Counted from the stretch's first letter, positions 9,443-18,147 are shown. The stretch: DNA of 64,000 bases from Austwickia sp. TVS 96-490-7B (GCF_019331795.1 NZ_JAHPZL010000004.1:318427-382426), one strand, 5' to 3'. Numbers and translations: made by a program. Notes: generated by a model from the letters alone, not told the origin.

Positions 9443-10768
9443 TCACCCGTGGATCGGCAGGTCACCTTTCGGCGCGTCATACACCTCACGGTCCAGCAGG
9501 CCCTCTCGAGCCGCGACCACCACCGGCACCAGCGCCTGACCAGCCACATTGGTGGCGGTACGCATCATGTCCAAGATCGGATCGATGGCCAACAACAACC
9601 CGGCCCCGGCCAATGGCAAACCCAACGTCGACAAGGTCAACGTCAACATGACGATGGCGCCGGTCAGGCCGGCCGTGGCTGCGGAACCGACAACCGAGAC
9701 CAACACGATCAAGGCAAGCTGTGGCACTGACAAGTGCATCCCAAACACCTCAGCCACAAAAATCGACGCCAACGCTGGGTAGATTGCCGCGCAACCGTCC
9801 ATCTTTGAGGTCGCCCCAAAAGGTACGGCGAACGCCGCGTAATCCTTCGGCACGCCCAGTCGATCCACGGTGACTTCTTGGGTCAACGGCATCGTGCCCA
9901 CTGAGGATCGGGACACAAACGCCAACTGGATCGCTGGCCACGCACCCGCGAAGAAGCGCACCGGATTGAGTTTTGCAGCGAACATCAGCACTGCCGGGTA
10001 GAGCACCAACAACACCAGGAAGCATCCGACGTACACATCGACGGCAAACGTGGCTAGCGGGGCCAGCAAATCCCAGCCATACGTCGCGACAGCCTTACCG
10101 ATCAACCCGAGCGTCCCCAGCGGAGCCAACAGAATCACCCACCACAACGCTTTCTGGGTGATCTCCAAAGCAGCATCAACGACCGCAAGGAACGGTTCAG
10201 CTTTGTCTCCGACCTGCACCGCAGCGAGACCGACGACCACGCCGAGGAAGACGATCTGCAAGACGTTGCCCTGCACAAACGCACCCACCGGGTTGGTCGG
10301 GATGATGCCGGTGAGGAAGTCCGTCCACCCCCCGGCTTTCTCCGGGGCCTTCGCTGCCCCCAGATCAAGGCTGACGCCACGCCCCGGATGGGTGAGCAAA
10401 CCTAACGCCAGACCGATCAGTGACGACGCCAACCCCGTGATGGCGAACCACACCAACGTTTTTCCAGCCAGACGAGCCGCATTGGTGACACCGCGCAGGT
10501 GAGCAATGCTGCTGACCACTGCCGTGAAAACCAGCGGTGGGACAGCAAGTTTGAGGAGTTGCACAAACAACGAGCCGATGGTGCCCAAGGTCGTTGCCAA
10601 CCAGGTGATCTGAGCTTCCCGGGCGAGATAGCCCAGCACAACGCCCAGCGCCAGCGCGACGAGCACCTGGGTGGTGTAGGAGAGTCGGAATCGACGTCGC
10701 GATGGTGGAGACAGGTCGTCCCCGCCAGTGTCAGGAGCTGCGATGTCAGATGATGCGGTGGCGGACAT
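9443..10768 (-). CDS. Dicarboxylate/amino-acid:cation symporter (DAACS family)
   Basis: The 441-residue membrane protein belongs to the GltP/GltT/DctA family, which imports glutamate, aspartate or C4-dicarboxylates with Na+ or H+. Diagnostic features are the serine-rich hairpin motif SRSSVGTMP, the KMDGCA (family NMDGTA-like) motif and the final MMRTATNVAGQ block that binds substrate and cation. About eight spans and two re-entrant loops fit the normal fold and length. The ATG has AAGGAA eight bases upstream. It converges on the flotillin gene, with 163 bases between the two stops. Substrate cannot be settled from sequence alone. Confidence 0.93.
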   Translation of the reverse strand: MSATASSDIAAPDTGGDDLSPPSRRRFRLSYTTQVLVALALGVVLGYLAREAQITWLATTLGTIGSLFVQLLKLAVPPLVFTAVVSSIAHLRGVTNAARLAGKTLVWFAITGLASSLIGLALGLLTHPGRGVSLDLGAAKAPEKAGGWTDFLTGIIPTNPVGAFVQGNVLQIVFLGVVVGLAAVQVGDKAEPFLAVVDAALEITQKALWWVILLAPLGTLGLIGKAVATYGWDLLAPLATFAVDVYVGCFLVLLVLYPAVLMFAAKLNPVRFFAGAWPAIQLAFVSRSSVGTMPLTQEVTVDRLGVPKDYAAFAVPFGATSKMDGCAAIYPALASIFVAEVFGMHLSVPQLALIVLVSVVGSAATAGLTGAIVMLTLTLSTLGLPLAGAGLLLAIDPILDMMRTATNVAGQALVPVVVAAREGLLDREVYDAPKGDLPIHG

Positions 10769-11110
10769 GTTTTTCCTTGAGGTCTGGGTGCGGGTCAGGT
10801 GGGGCTGGTCAGCCCAGACAGATACACGCAGCCTGACGACGCAGGTCGACGTACCTGCGTTCGGTCAGGTTCCAGATGTTGGCCACGAAACGTGAACTTA
10901 CGCCCCTCGCCGGGTATTCCCCAAAGAGCCCACGCACCCCTACTCGGGTGCTGCCTGCCGCGACAGGACACCCCACCCCGGGTCTCACCGCACCGATCCC
11001 CGTCCGAGACGATGGTCTCGCCGGTCGCAAAGATCCCGGCACGGCGTCCTTGCCACCACCGGTGGGGACCTTACTGAATCGTTCATGGACACCCAGCGAA
11101 GGAGAACGCC
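10769..11110. other. Divergent intergenic region between symporter and antitoxin-like gene
   Basis: The 342 bases between the symporter (leftward) and the small antitoxin-like gene (rightward) must carry both promoters. Short inverted stretches such as GTCGACGTAC near 10850 are visible but no clear terminator, RNA gene or ORF with a good ribosome site is seen. The only strong signal is the GAAGGAG ribosome-binding site just before 11111. Confidence 0.5.
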
Positions 11111-11485
11111 ATGTCATTCCTCGAAGAATTCAGCAAAGTCGCCCAAAAAGCCCTGCAAGAAGCCGAGGTCGTCACCGCCAAGGCACGTCAGGCAGCAGGG
11201 GCGGCCGCCGACGCCCATCGCGACAAAATTGACGATTACATCGGCAAAGCTGGAACGTTCATCGACGAGAAGACCGAAGGGAAGTATCACCAGCAGGTCA
11301 TTAAAGCGCAGGACGTGGCAGGGAAGGGAGTCGACATCGTGGCCCAGCAGAAGTCCGCGACCATCCCGGACCGACCCGCAGCGCAGCCCAAAGATGACAG
11401 CGCCGACACCCCGCAGACCCCCCGTGACGCAGCGCCGAAAGCACCAGCTGAACCCGACCGGGAAGACGGATCTCCTACTGCCTGA
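11111..11485 (+). CDS. Rv0909/MT0933-type antitoxin-like small protein
   Basis: The 124-residue protein resembles the actinobacterial MT0933 antitoxin family: a helical, Lys/Ala/Gln-rich N-terminal half with the phrase DKIDDYIGKAGTFIDEKTEGKY and a following KAQDVAGKGVD. A disordered Pro/Asp/Ala-rich tail (about residues 85-124) follows. GAAGGAG precedes the ATG by six bases. No toxin gene lies beside it; the neighbours are a transporter and a glycosyltransferase-like gene. Many members of this family also occur without a toxin, so a role outside toxin neutralisation is quite possible. Confidence 0.65.
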   Translation: MSFLEEFSKVAQKALQEAEVVTAKARQAAGAAADAHRDKIDDYIGKAGTFIDEKTEGKYHQQVIKAQDVAGKGVDIVAQQKSATIPDRPAAQPKDDSADTPQTPRDAAPKAPAEPDREDGSPTA

Positions 11486-11833
11486 AGGGGCCTCACGTCA
11501 CGGCAGGATCGGCATCAGGGCCGCCCGCGACACGCCGACGACACACTGATCCGCCAAAAGATCCTGATCGCCGATCCTGCCACACCCGTTAACAGACGCC
11601 ACAGATGAAAAACTCCCGCTCGCAGCTCCGAAGCCACTCTTCCGGTCTCTGCCTTGACGCACAAGGAAGCCCGTCATCTTGTCTCATTCCGCAGGTGATG
11701 TATCGGACGACTGTCCTATTAGCCCGTATCATGACGGGGCGATAGCCGGTCATCGCGGTCGGTGGGGATCCCCAGTCCCGCGCGATCCGAACCGGACCCA
11801 CGACGACTGCGGGATGCTGCTGAGGTGATGCAG

Positions 11834-14770
11834 ATGGCGGGGATGCGACCCGACCGGGGAGAATCCGCCGATGCGGGCGCTCCCGACCAGCCCATGACAC
11901 GACGAGCCCGGCGCCACAACGCCGCGGAGTCAGAACCGCTCACCAGAGCTGAGCGGATGCGCCGAGAACGCATGGCCATGACCGAATCGTCCGGGGACCT
12001 CGGCGCCACCGAATCCTCATGGCCGGCTCAGGGGACGTCGTACGACTCCGGCATCTCCGGGTATGGATCGAGTTCTCCTTCCTACGGGTCGAGCAGCAGC
12101 TCTCCATACAGCTCCGGATCGCTCCCCACCAGCGGGTCCCCGTACGGCACCAGCACGTCCGACCCCACTTCGGCTGCATATCCGAGCGGCAGCAACCCGA
12201 GCAGCCCCTACAGCAGCCCCACACCCAGCACGCCGTACACACCCAGCTCCTATACCAGCCCCGCCACCACCTACCCCAGCAGCGGCAGCACTGGGAGCAC
12301 CACTGACACTGGGAGCACCACGGGCACAGGCAGCTCCTCGTACACCTCTGGGTCTACCTACGGCGCTGGCAGCGCGGATAAGAGTAGCGGCACCGGACTC
12401 AGCAGCAGCCCGAGTAGCCCCTACAGCAGCCCCACACCCAGCACGCCGTACACACCCAGCTCCTACAACAGCCCCGCCACCACCTACCCCAGCAGCGGCA
12501 GCACTGGCAGTACCACTGACACTGGGAGCACCACGGGCACTGGCAGTAGTGGCAGTTCGTCGTACAGCTCCGGATCACTGCCCACCAGCGGATCCCCGTA
12601 CGGCGCGAGCACACCCAGCACCACCCCCTCGGCGTACACCCCCAGCAGCCCCTACACCAGCCCCAGCTACAGCAGCGGAAGCTCCTCCAGTGGCATCGGC
12701 ACCTCCCCCTACTCCACGGGAAGCAGTTCCCCGTCAACACCCGCCACCACAAGCAGCCCCAGCTCCCCGCTGCCCGGCGTCGGCGGTGCGGGAAGCAGCT
12801 CACCGTACAGCTCCGGACCACTGCCCACCAGCGGATCCCCGTACGGCGCGAGCACACCCAGCACCACCCCCTCGGCGTACACCCCCAGCAGTCCCTACAC
12901 CAGCCCCAGCTACAGCAGCGGAAGCTCCTCCAGCGGCATCGGCACCTCCCCCTACTCCACGGGAAGCAGTTCCCCGTCAACACCCGCCACCACAAGCAGC
13001 CCCAGCTCCCCGCTGCCCGGCGTCGGCGGCGCGGGAAGCAGCTCCCCGTACGGCGGATACAGCCCTACACCGTCACGGAGTACGGCCGGGACCTTACCTG
13101 GAGTAGCAGGAACCCCGAGCGCCTCAACTCCGCCCGGAGGCTTCACCGCCACCCCCACTACCGGCGGGTTGCACTCCCAGGCGTTGGATCCCGGCCCGGC
13201 GGTCCCCTATAACTTGCCCACGAACACGATGCCGAAACTGAGGCGGACGTCGACAAACGCCCTGCCCACTATCGATGTCTCCCGACCAGCTGAACTCCCA
13301 GTGATCAGCGCGCCTCGTACGACGGGATTACCGGTAATCACGGTTCCCGGGGCGCCCCCGCTGCCCGTCATCGGCGCCCAGCCCACAGTGGAGATGCCAG
13401 TAGTGTCGCTACCCGCTTTTGACAAGGCGCATGGCGATCTGGATGCCCGTTCTTCCATGAACGCCCCCGTCGAAGGCAGGTCTGGGCGTCGCCGTACGGA
13501 CGACGACGCGGACGAACCATTGCGGGGCCGGTCCGAACGGTCCCGTAGTCGCCGACGGTCTGCTTTGGATCTGGATGTCGAAAACGATGAGCCAGTGGGT
13601 CGCCGGAGCAGCCGAGACCGTGACGCTAGCCGGGATCTGGAGGAGTTCGACGAGGCAGACGAGGTTGACACCACGCGCGACGGTCGCATTGCGCCATGGC
13701 ATTTAGGGCTAGCTGCGCTTTTCCTGGTCTTGCCGTGGATCATGCACGACGCGCTGTCACCAGCGGAGCAGCAAAGCTTGAAAGCTGCTCAACTCCCAGG
13801 CTTCCCCATCCGCAAGATTTCCATCACCACTGACGGCATCCTGGGCACCTACCACCTATTGCTGCATCCGCTGGTGTCGATGGTGCCGCCGATGATCGGG
13901 GCACGAGCCCTGTCAGTCCTGGGTTTTGCGGTCACCGTGAGTTTGGCCTGCCGGATCGGCAGACTCGTTGACGGGGCCAGAGGATTGGTGGTGGCCGGCG
14001 TGGTCACCATGATGAATCCGCTGCTGATTGGCGCAGCCGTGCAGGTCAAGCCATATACCTTAGCGACTGCGGTGGCCACGGCAGCCGTGCTGCGGGTGTT
14101 GCACATCGCCTTGGACCGTAAACCGGTCTCACAGTTGTGGTGGGTGACCTGGCTAGGGGCGCTAGCAGGCTATTTGCATTTCTTTGCCTTTTTGGCCCCG
14201 GTCGCAGCGGGGATGGGCATGGTGGTCCGACGACGGTCGATACGTCGACTACGGCATTCGTCGGGAATGTGGCCAGCGTTGACGGCTTTCTGCCTGATGA
14301 TGCCGGTGGGTTTGATCGCTTTAGTGCAGATCCAGCAGACCTCCGATTCGGCGCCGTTCTCGCCGATATCAGCGGTGGAAATGCTCGCAGCCGCTCTGGT
14401 CCGAGCGCCCGGGTTGAACTCGCCGCTGGGCCACGGGATTGTCTTGCTGGTCTTGTCCGCTTTCGGGCTGGGATGCCTGGTGATGATGGCGTGGTCTGCG
14501 CGCCGGTTGCGCCGCCCTGAAGAGTCCGCGGTCTTGACGATTGCAGTGTCCTGGCTGGTGCTGCCAAGCCTAGGTATCGTGGCCGCTTCAGTGCTGGTGC
14601 CGATGCTGGTGCCGGGGTATGTGACGGCGTCAGTCCCGGCGGTGGGTTTGTTAGCGGCGCTGTCGTACCGGTCGGCGCGCACCACTGGCATTGGGACCGG
14701 GCGCACTGTGGTCCTGGCCTACTTGATAGTGATGACTGTGGTGAGCTTGGCGTCGCTGGTGATCTGGTAG
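11834..14770 (+). CDS. Repeat-fused GT-C-like polytopic membrane protein
   Basis: This 978-residue protein has three parts. A short charged N terminus leads into about 400 residues of low-complexity Ser/Thr/Pro/Gly/Tyr repeats. A region with Val/Pro/Ile repeats (LPVISAPRTTGLPVITVPG) and a basic-acidic stretch (GRSERSRSRRRSALDLD) follows. The last 330 residues contain eight to ten spans resembling actinobacterial mannosyltransferase-like GT-C proteins, with TTDGILGTYHLLLHPLVSM and QVKPYTLATAVA recalling the loops LYYLLLHPW and QEARPYAL. No DD or DE catalytic pair is obvious, so transfer of a lipid-linked sugar is only inferred. I start at the ATG at 11834 because GAGGTG lies six bases upstream; the frame is open from 11762. 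A strong hairpin follows the stop. Confidence 0.75.
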   Translation: MAGMRPDRGESADAGAPDQPMTRRARRHNAAESEPLTRAERMRRERMAMTESSGDLGATESSWPAQGTSYDSGISGYGSSSPSYGSSSSSPYSSGSLPTSGSPYGTSTSDPTSAAYPSGSNPSSPYSSPTPSTPYTPSSYTSPATTYPSSGSTGSTTDTGSTTGTGSSSYTSGSTYGAGSADKSSGTGLSSSPSSPYSSPTPSTPYTPSSYNSPATTYPSSGSTGSTTDTGSTTGTGSSGSSSYSSGSLPTSGSPYGASTPSTTPSAYTPSSPYTSPSYSSGSSSSGIGTSPYSTGSSSPSTPATTSSPSSPLPGVGGAGSSSPYSSGPLPTSGSPYGASTPSTTPSAYTPSSPYTSPSYSSGSSSSGIGTSPYSTGSSSPSTPATTSSPSSPLPGVGGAGSSSPYGGYSPTPSRSTAGTLPGVAGTPSASTPPGGFTATPTTGGLHSQALDPGPAVPYNLPTNTMPKLRRTSTNALPTIDVSRPAELPVISAPRTTGLPVITVPGAPPLPVIGAQPTVEMPVVSLPAFDKAHGDLDARSSMNAPVEGRSGRRRTDDDADEPLRGRSERSRSRRRSALDLDVENDEPVGRRSSRDRDASRDLEEFDEADEVDTTRDGRIAPWHLGLAALFLVLPWIMHDALSPAEQQSLKAAQLPGFPIRKISITTDGILGTYHLLLHPLVSMVPPMIGARALSVLGFAVTVSLACRIGRLVDGARGLVVAGVVTMMNPLLIGAAVQVKPYTLATAVATAAVLRVLHIALDRKPVSQLWWVTWLGALAGYLHFFAFLAPVAAGMGMVVRRRSIRRLRHSSGMWPALTAFCLMMPVGLIALVQIQQTSDSAPFSPISAVEMLAAALVRAPGLNSPLGHGIVLLVLSAFGLGCLVMMAWSARRLRRPEESAVLTIAVSWLVLPSLGIVAASVLVPMLVPGYVTASVPAVGLLAALSYRSARTTGIGTGRTVVLAYLIVMTVVSLASLVIW
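12191..12548 (+). repeat. In-frame repeat A, two copies 213 bp apart
   Basis: Within the GT-C-like gene, 12191-12335 and 12404-12548 are nearly identical. Each encodes a Ser/Pro/Thr/Tyr segment beginning S-N/S-PSSPYSSPTPSTPY and ending in GSTTGTG. Mismatches are mostly silent or Ser/Gly changes. The 213-bp period is a whole number of codons, so gain or loss keeps the frame. Confidence 0.9.
12563..13048 (+). repeat. In-frame tandem repeat B, two 243-bp units
   Basis: Units 12563-12805 and 12806-13048 follow each other directly and differ at only a few bases. Each encodes 81 residues starting YSSG-S/P-LPTSGSPYGAS and ending SPLPGVGGAG. A partial earlier copy of the first 15 residues occurs near 12108. 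Unit length is a multiple of three. The near identity points to recent duplication or ongoing homogenisation. Confidence 0.92.
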
Positions 14771-14784
14771 TTATCGACATCACC

Positions 14785-14819
14785 AGGAGGGGGCGCCCCG
14801 CGCAGGGACGCCCCCTCCT
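14785..14819 (+). terminator. Hairpin terminator after the GT-C-like gene
   Basis: An 11-bp perfect stem (AGGAGGGGGCG / CGCCCCCTCCT) with a 13-base loop starts 14 bases after the stop codon. There is no long T tract, as is common in actinobacteria. A diverged copy of this hairpin occurs at 25869-25898. Confidence 0.8.
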
Positions 14820-14908
14820 CGCATACCCAGACCTCGTTCGTTCAGGCTGAGTAGGGCAGGATCAAGAGCTGACGTCTGCTAGCACCACCTGCCACCACCA
14901 CACCGCCG

Positions 14909-15655
14909 TCACCGACGTCCAGCCCTGTGACAGCCCCTCGTCACGTCTCTCGTGGCGGAGAAGGCGCGACCGCTCCGGGTGCAGTCGTCAAGACCAAGGT
15001 CGGCGATATTCCATTCGTAGGCCCGGATGACCGCCTGGACACGGTCACGGACGCCGAGTTTGGCAATCAGCCGAGCGAGGTGGGATTTCACCGTTGCTTC
15101 GGTGAGAAACAGGTTTTCCGCAATCTCTTTGTTGCTCATACCCCGAGTGAGGAGCTTGATGACGTCCATCTCCCGTTCGGTGATGAACCGAGCTGCGGGA
15201 GGAGGTGTGGGCCGCGTCTCCTCCCGAATCGCGCTGACTACATGGCGGACGACTTCAGGTGACAGGGTCTGCTCACCAGCGACGGCACGACGGATAGCCG
15301 CAATGATTTCTTCCGGCCGCGTGTCCTTGACCAGGTATCCCGAGGCCCCAGCACGCAGCGCAGCGACGACATAACGGTCAGTGGCGAAGGACGACAAGGT
15401 GAGGAGGCAGACGTCGGGGTGCGACTCGTGGATACGTTTCGTAGCCTCCACACCGTCCATGTACGGCATGTGCATGTCCATAAGGACCACATCTGGCTTC
15501 ACTTCGGCGACGAGTTTGGTGGCGCCCAGGCCGTCTGAAGCGGTACCTACCACTGCTAGGTCTTGGGCGGACTCCACGAAGAGTCGAAGCGCTTCAACGA
15601 CGAGCGAATCATCGTCCACGATGACGACACGGGTCAGAGTGTCAGAGGTAGGCAC
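14909..15655 (-). CDS. NarL/LuxR-family response regulator (intact copy)
   Basis: The 248-residue regulator has a receiver domain (about residues 8-125) with the acidic pocket DDDS, the phospho-acceptor Asp in VVLMDMHMPYMDG and the conserved Lys in GYLVKD. A LuxR-type HTH follows (about 155-218: FITEREMDVIKLLTRGMSNKEIAENL). It is divergent from the small ORF and histidine kinase at 15786-17188, its evident partner. Compared with the degraded second copy, which stops right after EWNIAELGLDD, this one runs 24 residues further (CTRSGRAFSATRD and beyond), probably by loss of the ancestral stop. It is likely to control the lanthipeptide genes nearby. Confidence 0.92.
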   Translation of the reverse strand: MPTSDTLTRVVIVDDDSLVVEALRLFVESAQDLAVVGTASDGLGATKLVAEVKPDVVLMDMHMPYMDGVEATKRIHESHPDVCLLTLSSFATDRYVVAALRAGASGYLVKDTRPEEIIAAIRRAVAGEQTLSPEVVRHVVSAIREETRPTPPPAARFITEREMDVIKLLTRGMSNKEIAENLFLTEATVKSHLARLIAKLGVRDRVQAVIRAYEWNIADLGLDDCTRSGRAFSATRDVTRGCHRAGRR

Positions 15656-15785
15656 ACAGGGAATGTAACGTACCTCTCACAAGCGTGACAGCAACTTCGC
15701 ATAATGGGTACAACAGCCAAATTGGACATGTGGCAAGCTGGAGACTGCCTCCCAAGCGTCTCGATCTCCATCTTGAAGGACTTGC

Positions 15786-16010
15786 ATGCACACCACGCGC
15801 CGAGCCCTCACTGTCAGCGCCTTTCCCAGCATGGGTCTCATCTCGTTCGGGGCGGCCCCCATGCACACTACTTCGCTCCTGGCGGCACCGACGGAGCACC
15901 CATTGACAGGGATCGAGGCCTCACACCAGGGCATCAACAGAGGATTAATGGCGCCACTTAATATCAAACTTTCCGCGGCTACTCCTCACATCCATCAGAT
16001 CTCTCGTTGA
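15786..16010 (+). CDS. Small secreted-type protein coupled to histidine kinase
   Basis: I do not recognise this 74-residue product. It starts MHTTRRALTVSAF, with two Arg followed by a hydrophobic stretch to about residue 24 ending in FGAAP, which looks like an export signal. The rest (about 48 residues) is polar and His/Thr/Pro-rich and has no Cys, so it is not a lanthipeptide precursor. AAGGA lies seven bases before the ATG. Its TGA overlaps the TTG start of the histidine kinase (TTGA), so kinase translation may depend on it. It could be a sensor partner or leader peptide; a chance ORF is the alternative. Confidence 0.45.
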   Translation: MHTTRRALTVSAFPSMGLISFGAAPMHTTSLLAAPTEHPLTGIEASHQGINRGLMAPLNIKLSAATPHIHQISR

Positions 16011-17188
16011 CAACGATGGCAAAAACCCTGACCATGAACCGACTCAATCCTATTGACGCTGCTTGGACTCTCCGAGTATTCCTCCTTGGGGGGGTGCTCT
16101 TGTCCTTCATCAGTGGGGCTGACGGTAGCATCGGCGATATCTGCTATAGCGCCACCACCCACGCCATCCCTGCAGTGGCAGTGTTCCGTGCGGATATCGC
16201 GAGCCTTTTGTTTATACCCCTTTTAATTATTAGCGCACCCCTCGACACAGCATTTGCGATTCTCTTGCCGCTGCTGATCCTCATGGCATTGGTCGCCAAC
16301 ACCCAGCCTCTCCGACGAGTCGCAGGCCTCGCCACTGCCGCTGTCGCATGGTTGGCAGTGGAGTTAGGTTTTGGGCAGCTTGATTTTTCCGCCAACATCA
16401 CCCCACTGTTTCTTATCTCGGTGGGAATTACACTCCAAGGCGTCCTCCTCCGTTTATCCATCCTGCAACGGCGGAAACAACAACACGAACTCGCAGAAGC
16501 GATGAAGCGCGCCGAGGCTGCCAGCGCTGGGGAACGACGACGCCTCGCCGGCGAATTACACGACATCGTCGCGCACGATCTCACCGTACTCACGATGCTC
16601 TCCACCATGGGACAGACTCTCGACGACACAGAGAAGATCAAAGATCATCTCAGCCGAATGGAATTAACGTCTCGGTCTGCCCTCGCAGATCTTCGGCGGC
16701 TGCTCGGTGCACTCGAACGCACGGAGGTACCTCCGGTCAGCCTAGGAACTTCCACCACCCGGCCCGACATCCGCGCCGTAGTGGACTCTGGCATCGAGGA
16801 ACTCACCCGCCTCAATTTTCCCACGTCACTCACATGCAGGGGAGAGCTAGATTCCATTCCACGTTCAGTCCAACACGCACTGCGGCGCAGCATTAACGAA
16901 ATGTTCGCTAACGTCACGAAGTACGCAGAGCCAGGTAGCCCTGTCGACATTGTCCTCGTCCTCACAACGGATGGAGTCACCCTGCGGATCACCAATGTCC
17001 CATCACCGATAGATCGCCGCACTGATTCCGGAGGAATGGGACTAGGCCTCAGCCACCTCCAAGAACAGGCAGAGTCGTTCAATGGCTCATTCCAGGCTGG
17101 CCTTGAGGGGCATCGATGGATATCCGAACTCTATATTCCGTTGCAACCCAACGAGACGGATGACGGCCGTCAGTCAAGTCCCCGGTAG
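16007..17188 (+). CDS. NarL-type sensor histidine kinase (intact copy)
   Basis: The 393-residue kinase has five or six N-terminal membrane spans (about residues 20-155), a HisKA_3 dimerisation domain with the phospho-acceptor His in RRLAGELHDIVAHDL (about residue 188), and a HATPase_c domain with the N box NEMFANVTKYAEPG and G box GGMGLGLSHLQEQ. It pairs with the divergent response regulator at 14909-15655. The TTG start overlaps the stop of the small upstream ORF; no ribosome site precedes it or the ATGs at 16016 and 16034, which favours coupling. A damaged paralogue lies at 24530-25517. Confidence 0.88.
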   Translation: MTTMAKTLTMNRLNPIDAAWTLRVFLLGGVLLSFISGADGSIGDICYSATTHAIPAVAVFRADIASLLFIPLLIISAPLDTAFAILLPLLILMALVANTQPLRRVAGLATAAVAWLAVELGFGQLDFSANITPLFLISVGITLQGVLLRLSILQRRKQQHELAEAMKRAEAASAGERRRLAGELHDIVAHDLTVLTMLSTMGQTLDDTEKIKDHLSRMELTSRSALADLRRLLGALERTEVPPVSLGTSTTRPDIRAVVDSGIEELTRLNFPTSLTCRGELDSIPRSVQHALRRSINEMFANVTKYAEPGSPVDIVLVLTTDGVTLRITNVPSPIDRRTDSGGMGLGLSHLQEQAESFNGSFQAGLEGHRWISELYIPLQPNETDDGRQSSPR

Positions 17189-17240
17189 TCGGGTAACGGA
17201 GAATATCGATCTCACGTCCTGACTGATCATCTCGACGAGT

Positions 17241-17333
17241 TGGAATCGGGTCCTCGCCGAACGCGACATCGTGACCTGGATCCAGAGCTGGAACCCCAAT
17301 CCGGAACCGTTCGTATGGACCAAAATCGCCGAC
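17241..17333 (+). mobile_element. IS630-family transposase, C-terminal remnant
   Basis: One frame reads WNRVLAERDIVTWIQSWNPN and continues PEPFVWTKIAD. This is the standard C terminus of IS630-type DDE transposases (pattern W-N-x-N-P-x-P-F-V-W-T-K-x-A-D). Nothing of the catalytic core remains, and homology stops where the exporter ATPase fragment begins. The remnant therefore marks an old insertion and deletion that removed the 5' part of the lanthipeptide operon. Confidence 0.75.
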
Positions 17334-17334
17334 G

Positions 17335-18147
17335 CTACGCTCGTACTCCCGCTACCTCGAAAAGCTCGAGGACATCCTCGGCACCGAGGTCGAGTCGACC
17401 AGCGGGTCGCGCACCGAGTTGGACAGCGGTGAGATACGACTCAAGAACCTGTCCTTCAGCTACGCCGGTGAGCCGCGTGCCGTGCTGGACGACATCAACA
17501 TGTCCATCGGCTCGGGTGACCTCGTCGCCGTCGTGGGCCAATCTGCTTCCGGCAAGAGCACCCTTGGCAAGGTCATCTGTGGCCTGTACGAGGCTGGTCG
17601 GGAGGCGGTCGAGATCGGTGGGCATCCCCTCGGCGACTACGACCGTGACGCCCTGCGCCGCCAGATTGGTTACGTGCCACAGGACGTCACGCTGCACAAC
17701 GGGACGATCCTCGAGAACCTCGCTATGGGCAGCGACCTCGACGAGGCCGAGATCGAACGTCGCTGCCGCCGGCTCGACTTCCTCGACTTCATCGAGCGCC
17801 TCCCCATGGGGTACCGCACGATGGTGGCCAATCTCGGAGCCAACTTCTCCGGGAGCCAGCGTCAGCGTCTCGCGATCGCCAGGGTGCTCCTGCGGTCTCC
17901 TCAGATCATCGTCTTCGGCGAGGCGACCAGCGCTCTCGATCAGCTCAACGAGCAGCGCGTCAATCGTGTCCTGCGCAGCCTGGGTTGTACGCGGATCATC
18001 ATCGCCCACCGCCTTGAGACGGTGCGCGGCGCCGACACCATCTACGTCATCGAAGACGGATGCGTCGTGGAGCAAGGCACTCACAACGGTCTTCTCGAGT
18101 CCAATGGGGTGTATTCGCTCCTCTACCGCCAGGGAGTCCCCGCATGA
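17335..18147 (+). pseudogene. LanT-type ABC exporter, ATPase-domain remnant
   Basis: The preserved part begins in the linker before the nucleotide-binding domain (SRYLEKLEDILGTEVE). It covers the whole ATPase: Walker A GQSASGKST, Q loop YVPQD, signature FSGSQRQRLAIA, Walker B IIVFGEATSALD, and switch His in IIAHRLET. LanT/NHLP-type exporters also need a membrane domain and usually an N-terminal Cys peptidase, and both are missing upstream, replaced by the IS630 tail. The Walker B Glu/Asp region reads FGEATS where FDEATS is expected, a change at the conserved Asp. The 3' end overlaps lanM (ATGA). A shortened protein could start at the TTG at 17419 but could not form an exporter alone. Confidence 0.85.

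Noticed and set aside
12191..13048. Repeats that might suggest a CRISPR array
   Set aside because: Units are 213 and 243 bp, adjacent and in frame, with no short repeats separated by unique spacers and no cas genes.
12063..13106. 347-codon ORF rich in Ala, Pro and Arg
   Set aside because: An out-of-frame reading of the Ser/Pro repeats; the repeat units give open frames in several phases.
15786..16010. Small ORF as a lanthipeptide precursor (lanA)
   Set aside because: It contains no Cys, so thioether rings cannot form, and it lies upstream of the kinase rather than lanM.
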